Source: Candidozyma auris
Taxonomy: Eukaryota > Ascomycota > Pichiomycetes > Serinales > Metschnikowiaceae
Reading direction: 5' to 3'
Assembly: GCF_003013715.1 (NCBI RefSeq)
Contig: NC_072812.1
Location: forward strand, 2,728,001-2,792,000
Length of the DNA: 64,000 bases
A program made the translations under genes and the position numbers. Below the pieces are notes generated by a model. The model did no database searches and was not told the DNA's origin. It was given only the letters and a program-made list of their open reading frames with translations. Below, piece by piece: positions 1 through 8,442 of this stretch (positions are counted from its first letter, which is position 1; each line of letters begins with the position of its first letter).

Positions 1-703
1 TGTTGAGCCTCTTTACGGTATTAATGAATGCATCAGCAAGATCCTTAGTCAACTGAATTTCATCATTCTTCATGGGTATCTCTGGGTTTTGTAAACTCGC
101 TAACTCTTTTACACTTAGCGTAGATGCCCAATGCACAACAAGATTCGGAATCGTGACAAGTCGAAGCACCTCGTAGTTGTAGTCTCCAAGAACGAGAGTT
201 TTGCCGGATGAGTTTTTCTCTAACCATTTTTGAAATATGAAACAGGACGGTAGAGCTGAACCACACCCCAACTCTAGAATGCTGTTTTTTGCAAAAGTGT
301 CCTCGTTTTTTGCAACCTCGTCCACAAGGTCGTAGGAACACTCCCACAGCTTGAAGCCTCCTTCGTAGACATTTTTACGAAGATCTAGCTCTTCCTCAGA
401 CCCTAGCAAAATCTGGCGTATTTCCTTATTGTCATCTTCATTTTCGTCCTCAACCATGCACTGATGCTTCACGTCAAAGATCTCACGTCTGTACACGATA
501 TTTCCATTGGTCGTTTTGTAATTGTCGAAAGTGATTCTGACGTCTTTGAGTGTATTTAGGATTGATTCGAGTGAGTGGACTTTTGGGGGATTGAGAGACG
601 CAACGTTGGTACTTTGAAAAGTAGAAGGTGCTGCGCTCGTTACAGATGGTGTAATGTCTTCATCTGATAGGTCAGCCTGAGAAAAACCAAAGGAAAAGGA
701 CAT
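1..703 (-). CDS. HPM1: Protein-histidine N-methyltransferase (partial, C-terminus off the left edge)
   Basis: The frame opens at ATG 703 with MSFSFGFSQAD and stays open for 234 codons to the window edge. It shows the family features in order: a short acidic leader, a segment reading KDVRITFDNYKT, the block RKNVYEGGFKLWECSYDLVD, then the SAM-binding loop LELGCGSALPS. Together these match yeast Hpm1, the seven-beta-strand methyltransferase known to methylate a histidine of ribosomal protein Rpl3. The remaining third of the protein lies outside the window. A perfect inverted repeat sits about 60 bases upstream of the start. Identity is confident; completeness cannot be judged. Confidence 0.9.
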   Translation of the reverse strand, partial: MSFSFGFSQADLSDEDITPSVTSAAPSTFQSTNVASLNPPKVHSLESILNTLKDVRITFDNYKTTNGNIVYRREIFDVKHQCMVEDENEDDNKEIRQILLGSEEELDLRKNVYEGGFKLWECSYDLVDEVAKNEDTFAKNSILELGCGSALPSCFIFQKWLEKNSSGKTLVLGDYNYEVLRLVTIPNLVVHWASTLSVKELASLQNPEIPMKNDEIQLTKDLADAFINTVKRLN

Positions 704-759
704 CTCTAAAGAAAGACAAACACTAGGTAGCTCGATGAGGAGGATTGACTAGCCTATGT

Positions 760-784
760 AGATCACATGAGGATCATGTGATCT
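760..784. promoter_or_regulatory. Perfect 11-bp inverted repeat with E-box-like half sites
   Basis: Arms AGATCACATGA and TCATGTGATCT are separated by GGA. Each arm contains CACATG/CATGTG, the kind of core bound by yeast bHLH factors such as Ino2/Ino4. It lies 57-81 bases upstream of the HPM1 start, so a dimeric operator is likely. The bound factor is inferred only. Confidence 0.5.
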
Positions 785-1061
785 TCTGTCAGATCAAGAA
801 CGGAGCCCAATACGCAAGTTTCTTCTAATGATTTCCCAGTAACTACCAGTTTCTATCATTATTTTTATTATTATTTCTGTTTTTATGGATGACTAATGCT
901 TATTGTTTATGGCATCTGCGGAGATTGTATTGGTCGGTGCTTTGTTTTGTGGGAGACGCTTTTTGCAGCCATTTTTAGAGACATAGACCAGGCCGCTCGA
1001 GAGAAGTCTGTGGCCAGCGATAGTAAGTGAGGTGTAGCAGTTGGTTTGAAAGAGGTTGACT

Positions 1062-3050
1062 CTAGGTCCTTTTCAAAATACCCATGTTGAACGGCAACAC
1101 CACAAAAATAGACGCTGTATTTGAAAGTATCCCAAAGTTTGTCATTATGAATACTTTGATACTGAGTTTATGCCACCTTCTGAGATGTTCCGATATAAAC
1201 GATGGCTTTAATCTCGGAAATTTGCATTCAAGAAGGCTGCTTGGTAGATCAATAGAATATTCGTTCTCGAGTGCCTTCAGGGGGCTCCATTTAATCTTAA
1301 AGTTGCATTCAACCTCATGTATCATAGTGGCACGCTGCTTGCAGTCAAATAAAGCGGTATTGGAGTAGTGTTCCATTACCTCGACTGCCAGAATCTCGAT
1401 TCGTATGACATTAAATTCGTAATGCATGTCGTCAATGGTATATTTTGCGACCTCAATTGGGGCTGGTAACTCGAAAGAGATGCTGATGAAATCTTTAAGG
1501 CTCATACCGGGAAAAACCACTCGAGACCCCCTGAGCTCCGAAATGTTATCTGAGTCAACGTATTCAGCTCTTATGTAGATTGTATATTCATGAGGAATGT
1601 CTGCCTTTTCATTCAACCCATTCAACGGATAGCTTTCCGTCAGCAAGCAACATCGATACCTTCGGAACACCTGTGGAAGCACCGATGGTGGAACTCGATA
1701 CGAAACCTTTTTATAGCGATAAAAGGCCCCCAGGAGCGTCCATTCATATTTCCTCCATGGTGGTGACTTAAATCCCTCAAAAACTATTGTGGGTACCCTT
1801 TTGGGGTAGGCCAAATCCCATAGAATACGACTAACAAACCTCGAAAATTTGAAACTTTGTTTTACCGATGCTTTCGCAACTGCTTCGGAGCACCACTTGA
1901 CGATCGTAAAAGTGAGAACTTCTCCGTTGGCATAATTGTATTGTGATAATGTTACATGGCTATCATAATTCCTTTCGTAAGTGCCATTCTGTATCATTTT
2001 CTTCATAAAATTGTTACCGCTGTCAACGGGATTGAATGTGGAGACATCAAACTTTCCGGATATAGAGAAATACCCAGCTTCATGAGATGGCTGATCATAC
2101 TTGAGATATTTAGGGAGCGAAGAACGACAATCGCTCGCTATAATTACCTGGTCAGAATTGTGTAATGGACATTGTAAGTTGCGGCTTTCCACGTCACAAT
2201 AGAATTTAAGCTGATATACTCGATATAGATCACCATTGCAACTCGTGGGACTGACCATCGGAATCTCCCCGCCAATTACTGTTGAGGGTAGAAATATGAT
2301 TTTGTCTTTCGCCGTCAAAGTAAACAACTCTTCTGAAATATAGATACATTGCTCATGAATCAACGACGTAGAGTATCCTTCTGCCTCTCTTTTAAATTGA
2401 TACTCGTAAAGAATGATTTTTATATTTGAGAAGGTTAGTGAGGGCTCTCTTGTGGTCACACGTATCTCGTAAAGGGATGAAAGTTTCATTCCAGGAAGGA
2501 CTACGTGCTCCAGAATGTCGAATTGAAATTCCAGGTGTCCCTGATATATAACAGAAAGCGCTCCTAGTCCCATAGCGTAAGAAAAAACATCGCTTCCGGG
2601 CTCAAAAGGTGGGAAGTCTAGCCTGAAGAATGAAGGATAAATGAAACCCTGATATGCTAACATGCAGCCTGCAACATGTTTAACTAAATCACATGGATCC
2701 AGCTCAGAAAATGCAAGCTTGGCTCGATCCACCACCATGTAAATGAGTTTCGGACCATCCATGGTGACAGTCTCTGAATATTCATTCATTACTGCTGCTC
2801 CTGTGCATCGCTTGAGGAGACAGGTCGTAGAAAATCGGACTAACGACACGGTCACTATATGAGACTGACATTTGAATGTCCTTGTGACATGTTGTTTATA
2901 TCTTGCCTTGCAGTAAGGAATGTGCTTTACATCCAGCCACGTGAATTCCTCTCCGTTGTAGTCATCAAGATCATGCTTGCAAATGATATAACAAGATGCC
3001 TCGCACAAACTTGGAGGTCCCAATAATAGAATTTTGGGAACAAAGATCAT
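1062..3050 (-). CDS. Divergent arrestin/Bul1-like protein, N-terminus uncertain
   Basis: An unrecognised protein of about 662 residues from the first in-frame ATG (3050). The C-terminal segment has the arrestin C-domain pattern: a Leu-Pro-x-x-Leu-x-x-Cys block, a Pro-Ser-Phe segment, then an Arg-rich strand (LPSSLLECKFPRLKPSFISEHLRRWHKLSIKV). The core VV-x-PGM-x-L occurs in both halves (VVLPGMKLSSL and VVFPGMSLKDF), so two arrestin-like modules are plausible. Alpha-arrestins of the Bul1/Bul2 type link Rsp5 ubiquitin ligase to nutrient transporters. I see no clear PPxY motif, so that role is only inferred. The frame continues open for about 60 codons upstream of 3050 with plausible coding sequence but no ATG back to a TAG. 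The true start may lie behind an intron, or the N-terminus may be decayed. Local base composition is AT-richer than in the housekeeping genes. Confidence 0.5.
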   Translation of the reverse strand: MIFVPKILLLGPPSLCEASCYIICKHDLDDYNGEEFTWLDVKHIPYCKARYKQHVTRTFKCQSHIVTVSLVRFSTTCLLKRCTGAAVMNEYSETVTMDGPKLIYMVVDRAKLAFSELDPCDLVKHVAGCMLAYQGFIYPSFFRLDFPPFEPGSDVFSYAMGLGALSVIYQGHLEFQFDILEHVVLPGMKLSSLYEIRVTTREPSLTFSNIKIILYEYQFKREAEGYSTSLIHEQCIYISEELFTLTAKDKIIFLPSTVIGGEIPMVSPTSCNGDLYRVYQLKFYCDVESRNLQCPLHNSDQVIIASDCRSSLPKYLKYDQPSHEAGYFSISGKFDVSTFNPVDSGNNFMKKMIQNGTYERNYDSHVTLSQYNYANGEVLTFTIVKWCSEAVAKASVKQSFKFSRFVSRILWDLAYPKRVPTIVFEGFKSPPWRKYEWTLLGAFYRYKKVSYRVPPSVLPQVFRRYRCCLLTESYPLNGLNEKADIPHEYTIYIRAEYVDSDNISELRGSRVVFPGMSLKDFISISFELPAPIEVAKYTIDDMHYEFNVIRIEILAVEVMEHYSNTALFDCKQRATMIHEVECNFKIKWSPLKALENEYSIDLPSSLLECKFPRLKPSFISEHLRRWHKLSIKVFIMTNFGILSNTASIFVVLPFNMGILKRT

Positions 3051-5156
3051 GGATTTGGGAGAAAAGATATGGGCCTGAGATTCTGAAAATATATATATAT
3101 TTTTCACTTTATTTTTGACAGATTTTGAAATGCTCTGCTTGAAAGACGTACCTGATAGCTTGCACCTTCCTTGCTGAGAAAGTTCAAGAACCCCTAAATG
3201 AAGCCGTCCCGACTTAATATTCGAGAGCTAAAAATGTGTACTGATTGAAGAGCATGACGCTGTTCCAATACAGACACACCCCTTCCAAATTTGGTGTCCA
3301 ATGTTGCGAGGGGCCTTCATTTATACAGCAGAGCGTCATCATTTTCTGTGTGACGAGCGCTTCATGACACAACTTTCAAGATGTCATGAGCTATTTCCAA
3401 GAAATCACATTAGATGATGGCGTGTGCTTGGATTCAAAAGGCAAAAGGGACATAAACCGCACCTGGGCAGCGAGCCGACCACAGAGGTGTCCCAAATTTA
3501 GAAAGAGAATCAATTCTTTCTTGCTCGCATCCGCCATTGAGAGATCTCAAGAGGCTCGACCCAATGAGACAACTAAGTGAATGAGGGGTTCTTATTCCAT
3601 AAGCTTGGCCCTTCTAAATGGCTCAGATCAGGTTTCATGGGGAAAAGGTTGCATTCATCACTACTCCCCTTGTTGATATCTCTTCCCAGTAGTATGGTAA
3701 GACGGTATACTACCGCCGCGAGCTCTACTTTGATATTGATTTGGGAACATTTGACAATGCTGAGAGACTTTTTTGGAGATGACAGATAATTGCAGCTCCA
3801 ACGTAAGCAGAAATTCTGTGAAAGAGACATTCATTGGCTTGCAAATCGCCCAGGAAGAATCCCCAAAGGAACTTCATAGCAATGAGCTCCAATTCCAAAG
3901 CTGGCCACGGATTTTTGGTCAAATGTTCTTTTTCTTTGTACTTTCCTCATGGCTTTCCTCCTTTTCAGATAACGCCTCAGTAGTTTTCTCCAAGAGTGTG
4001 TGCCCGCCCAAAAGCGTTTCTGCCATTTTCACTTTCTTGACCCAAAATTCCTGAATCCTATTCCTCACACATCAAGAGACGCTCAAATCAGCTGCACATT
4101 TCAATCGCTTGGTATCTGGTTATGTGCTTGCCTAAACTGGTACACCTACGCGGTCTGTTTGGGTGTAATCTAAGCGAGTTTAAGGTTCTTTGTTTTCCTG
4201 CAGTACCATAATAGGCTAATTTCGTCAAGTCTTAACAATACTATATTACATTTCGCAATCTCGAGGTCATGGAAAGACAAAAGTAGCCATTGTAGCGTTT
4301 TGTCTACGTTTGTACGAGTCACATGATTAAGGCTCCACGTGTCAAAACCTTAAAATTTGCACTTTCAAGCCAAGCAATATCACATTGTTTGAAAGAAAAA
4401 TACAAAAGATAGGGGCTTACTTTGTGGGTCCGTTGGGTTCCCACTTTTACTGCGTAAGTGTCAAATCTCAACAAAAATCGAGACACCTCTAACTGATTTT
4501 TTTGGGAGAGAGAGAGAGAGAGAGAGTACTGCATACAAGCGGCTGTCCACTCCCAAGCACCATCTCTTTTCTTACTCAGCATCCCGGCGTATGCCGTTTT
4601 CCAAAATACCCCTCTTTCATCTTCTGAGCGGTAAACTGTGTACAAATGTACCGAAGGAGTGGCATCGTGGAAACGAGTGAATTTTTTTTTGGGACCCCCT
4701 CACCGCTCTGTATGCAGGACGGAATGAGCTCTCGGAGAGAAGTCCGAGATTGTGGCAAGTGAAGGTGCACAAATAAGCAAGGAATGAGCAGAATTTGGGG
4801 AAAGTGTAGTACTTGTTGCGGGAGGCCCGAGTATGGCCAGTGTCCGTTTGTGGTCAATTTTTTCGGAAAAAAGCCGCAGATAAGCCGCAAGTCACCCGTC
4901 AAGTGTGGTATTCCTTCCCGAGAGCGTGCATGCAGGATATCTTCTCTGATACTCAATCTATCAAAAATTTAGTCATTATCTCTCCATCCAGAGGCTCCTT
5001 CCCATCTTTTTTTTTGCACACCGATACCCACAGCCTATATACTGATTGGGTACCCTATTCCCAGCATATTTCCGCATCATCACCAAGACATCATATCATC
5101 TCCAGCATCCTCCACATATTTGACTCTTGTCACAAATTGCAATTTGTCATAACTAC
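3051..5156. other. Gene-free region upstream of PFK26
   Basis: About 2.1 kb with only short overlapping frames on both strands, none with a family signature or clear coding character. It contains a GA-dinucleotide run at 4506-4526 and a CACGTG near 4335. Its right part is presumably the PFK26 promoter and leader. Confidence 0.6.
4506..4526. repeat. (GA)n microsatellite
   Basis: An uninterrupted GA/AG dinucleotide run in the region upstream of PFK26. It is noncoding as far as I can tell. Confidence 0.9.
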
Positions 5157-8033
5157 ATGTCTCAGAATCTCGATAATCGGACCCTAGCCGAGTTGCTTAA
5201 ACGGGAGCGAGCAAATTCCATCTCAAACGCCGTGCTACAGCACACAAGACAGAAGGGCAAGCATGTTGCGTTCGACGAAAACGGCAACCTCGTGGTGCAC
5301 CCTGCTGAAGGGCAAGAAGAATCCAATAATAATCTGAGTCTGGGAGGCTCTCTGGAACGGGAGTCTCGAGATTCCTCTTTGGATAACTCTGACGAAGAGG
5401 ATGACGTTGACGAAGTGGGGCCCAAGAGCACAAAAGTGAAGCATCACAAAGAGAGTAAGAGTAAGGGAAATGCGCTACTGGCCGCCAGTTTGCTGGCCCT
5501 TAGGCGGTTCAGATCTCATCCACATTCTTCTACAAGTATGGGTGAGTCACAACTGCTTGAGGGAGCCTACTTTTCCCACCAGAACTCCCAGTTTAATCTC
5601 CCGGAATTCAACAAGAGACCTCTTACTGATACACCCATTGTGTCGGGGGTGACACTGCCTGAAACCAGAGAGGAAAGCGAGAGCGAAACCGAAGAGTCGC
5701 TGACACAGGAGGATCAGAAGCACGCAAAGAAGATATCGCATTTGAGCTTGGCCGATCTTAATGCTGTGTCTGCCGCTGTGGTGGATGCGTCCATGCCACT
5801 GAGCGGGTCCATCTCTCCTAAGTCCACTGCCAGAGGTGTCCTGACACTGCAGATACCCACAATGGACGCCAGGGACGCTCCAGTCGCTCCACGTCCTTCA
5901 AAAGAACCCCAAATCAAACCACATTTTACCGTTGATCCTGTTGAACAGGACAAAAAACATGCGAAGGTTGAAAAAGAGCGTCAAGAGAAAGTTGTAGATC
6001 AGAAGAAGAAGAGGGCCGACGCTAAGATCCTAGCCGAAATCAAAGAAAACCTTCTTCAGGATGTCCCTCCTGAATTACAACACCAATTTGAAAAATCGCC
6101 TTCATTGGATCAGCTCAAGAGCGTTTTGCTCCTGAGCCCCTTCCAGAAACTGAAGAAAGCTTACACTCTCAATATACCTGGTCAGACATCCTCAAAAACG
6201 TCTCCAGATGGGCGTATTGCGTCTATCGATGTGGGTTCCAAGTTAGTCATCGTCATGGTCGGGCTCCCTGCTAGAGGCAAATCATACATTACGAACAAAC
6301 TCACTCGCTACTTGAACTGGCTTCAACACGATTGCAGAGTGTTCAATGTGGGAAACACCCGAAGGATGGACAAGGAGAATGTCTTGGGTCCTGCTCGCAA
6401 CCCTTTGCCTGATACGAATACTCCTCTGCCAGGCCGTTCGCCAGAAACAAAGCCATCGGCTTCTCACTCTGCCGATTTCTTCAACCCCGAGAACAAAGCT
6501 TCAAATGAACTTCGTGAAAAATGGGCTATGGACACACTAGACAACTTGCTTAACTGGGTACTTGACGGCCCTGGCTCTGTAGGTATCTTGGATGCCACGA
6601 ACTCGACCAAAAAAAGAAGACTCAAGGTACTAAAGAGAATTCAAGAACGTTCGAACGGTGAGCTCAAAGTCCTCTTTATGGAGAGTATATGCTCTGACCC
6701 GGCCATTCTCGATACTAATATCAGGCTCAAGTTGTCTGGACCGGACTACAAGAACATGGACCCCGAGGTTGCACTCAAGGACTTTGTGGGAAGATTACAC
6801 AACTATGAGAAGGCATATGAGACTATCGATGAATCAGAAGAGCAGATTGAGGGATTCCAATACGTCAAGATGATCGATGTTGGCAAGAAAGTTGTGAGTT
6901 TCAATGTCCAGGGCTTTTTGGCCTCACAAACCGTCTACTTTTTGTTGAACTTCAACCTTTGCGAAAGACAGATCTGGCTCACTCGTCATGGTGAGAGTAC
7001 TGATAATCTCAGTGGACGTATTGGCGGAGATGCACCACTCACTAAGCGTGGTCAACACTTCTCGAAGACGCTCACACGCTTCTTGAACTATCAAAGGAAG
7101 GAGTTCAGAAGGAGGCAGCTCGAGAAATTCTCTTCCAGGCTCGAGTTACGCTTTAACGAGTTACTTGACCCCCGGAACGGTTCCAGTGAAGATGGTCAAG
7201 CAAAGAAAACAAGCGTCGGTCACATTCCAACCGAGCCTAGTTTCTGTGTGTGGACTTCGATGTTGATTCGTGCTGTTGAGACTGGCAGTTACTTTGACGA
7301 GCTGGCCTACCATATCAAGGCCATGAGAATGTTGAATGAGCTTGGTGGTGGTAAGTTCGAGGGCATGACCTACGACGAGATTCAGATGAAATTCCCCAAG
7401 GAGTTTGAAGGCAGAATCAAAAACAAGCTCACGTATAGATATCCAGGTGTTGGCGGTGAGTCGTATCTTGATGTGCTAGTACGCTTGCGCCCTGTGATCA
7501 GTGAGATCGAAAGGACCACAGATCATCTTCTCATCATCTCACATCGTGTGGTGTTGCGAGTACTTTTGGCATATTTCCTAAATTTGGATAAATCCTCCAT
7601 TGTGGATTTAGATGTTCCGCTCCATACGCTCTACTGTCTTGAGCTGAAGCCGTATGGTACTGATTATGCAATCTGCGAGTATGACGAACAGGCTGATTGG
7701 TTTAAGAAGGTTGAACCAGAGCACCAGAAGAGTGTAAGAGAAGTCGGCGTGAATTACAGAGAGAGAAAGTACTCTGTAATTCCTACAGCTCCACCCAGCT
7801 CATCCAGCCAACGTCGCAGCACCATTGTCAAGCCAAAAGACTCGCGGGACCTTCTAGTGCCAGGAATCAGACAGCAGTCATTTAGCCTCAGAAAGAGCGT
7901 CAGTCATGGGAGTGGAGAGGGACTTAAGGAACCTACCGTACCTACACCATTCACTGAGAAGGCCCCTGTAAACTCGTCAAGTTCACGAAAACTTGCGGAT
8001 TTGAACAAGATGCGTGCCCCTGGTCGTGTCTAG
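5157..8033 (+). CDS. PFK26: 6-phosphofructo-2-kinase (bifunctional-type, PFK26 family)
   Basis: It makes fructose-2,6-bisphosphate, the cytosolic activator of phosphofructokinase and inhibitor of fructose-1,6-bisphosphatase. The 958-residue protein starts at ATG 5157; the open frame upstream has only a TTG. A roughly 350-residue Ser/Glu-rich, probably phosphoregulated N-terminal region precedes the kinase Walker A loop GLPARGKSY at about residue 369, followed by RVFNVGNTRR and DATNSTKKRR. The histidine-phosphatase half then begins with LTRHGES. His611 of this motif is present, as are the Glu of GGGKFEGMTYDEI and the His of IISHRVV (about 796). In S. cerevisiae Pfk26 the first His is known to be Ser, which inactivates the phosphatase, so this homologue may keep phosphatase activity. 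A Ser-rich tail with possible phosphosites follows. The neighbouring VAC7 is in the same orientation. Confidence 0.93.
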   Translation: MSQNLDNRTLAELLKRERANSISNAVLQHTRQKGKHVAFDENGNLVVHPAEGQEESNNNLSLGGSLERESRDSSLDNSDEEDDVDEVGPKSTKVKHHKESKSKGNALLAASLLALRRFRSHPHSSTSMGESQLLEGAYFSHQNSQFNLPEFNKRPLTDTPIVSGVTLPETREESESETEESLTQEDQKHAKKISHLSLADLNAVSAAVVDASMPLSGSISPKSTARGVLTLQIPTMDARDAPVAPRPSKEPQIKPHFTVDPVEQDKKHAKVEKERQEKVVDQKKKRADAKILAEIKENLLQDVPPELQHQFEKSPSLDQLKSVLLLSPFQKLKKAYTLNIPGQTSSKTSPDGRIASIDVGSKLVIVMVGLPARGKSYITNKLTRYLNWLQHDCRVFNVGNTRRMDKENVLGPARNPLPDTNTPLPGRSPETKPSASHSADFFNPENKASNELREKWAMDTLDNLLNWVLDGPGSVGILDATNSTKKRRLKVLKRIQERSNGELKVLFMESICSDPAILDTNIRLKLSGPDYKNMDPEVALKDFVGRLHNYEKAYETIDESEEQIEGFQYVKMIDVGKKVVSFNVQGFLASQTVYFLLNFNLCERQIWLTRHGESTDNLSGRIGGDAPLTKRGQHFSKTLTRFLNYQRKEFRRRQLEKFSSRLELRFNELLDPRNGSSEDGQAKKTSVGHIPTEPSFCVWTSMLIRAVETGSYFDELAYHIKAMRMLNELGGGKFEGMTYDEIQMKFPKEFEGRIKNKLTYRYPGVGGESYLDVLVRLRPVISEIERTTDHLLIISHRVVLRVLLAYFLNLDKSSIVDLDVPLHTLYCLELKPYGTDYAICEYDEQADWFKKVEPEHQKSVREVGVNYRERKYSVIPTAPPSSSSQRRSTIVKPKDSRDLLVPGIRQQSFSLRKSVSHGSGEGLKEPTVPTPFTEKAPVNSSSSRKLADLNKMRAPGRV

Positions 8034-8130
8034 GGAAGGGAATGGTCTTGCAAACTTTGCAGATTCGGCCGATTTGGCCAACCTGCTGTTTTTGTTAGTG
8101 TTTCGTTTCCTACTGGAAAACAGTGATCGC

Positions 8131-8141
8131 ATGGCTGCAAA
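8131..8141 (+). promoter_or_regulatory. Copy of the window-wide ATGGCTGCAAA word
   Basis: ATGGCTGCAAA lies between PFK26 and VAC7. It is one of many copies of the AAATGGCTGCAAA word described in the findings. Function is unknown. Confidence 0.4.
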
Positions 8142-8442
8142 ATCCTATACTGAGCGCGATTAAATAGATAAAACTCCGAGTGACGCCCACGGAGCGCCAT
8201 GAAGCGCAAGGCTCCCCATATCTCTCGAGAAATTTCTGTCTTGTCTTTTGAAGCCACCTATTTTGTCGATTTTGCATTTCTTACTTGTCCTCTTTAAGTA
8301 ATGTCCTCAATAAGGTATACACACCCGTGCACCACGGCACCCAGCATCAAATCTAGAATCGCAACACTTTACTGCCATCAAACACCTTCGCCCAACAAAT
8401 CACACCTCCCTACTGAAGCCCACCTTGTGCTTGGAAAAAGCA

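Noticed and set aside
3083..3151. 69-base intron at the 5' end of the arrestin-like gene
   Set aside because: Donor and acceptor look acceptable, but there is no branch site, the length is a multiple of three in an open frame, and the upstream exon still lacks an ATG.
4576..4956. 126-codon minus-strand frame upstream of PFK26
   Set aside because: It has no domain, lies in a promoter region and overlaps unrelated frames on the other strand.
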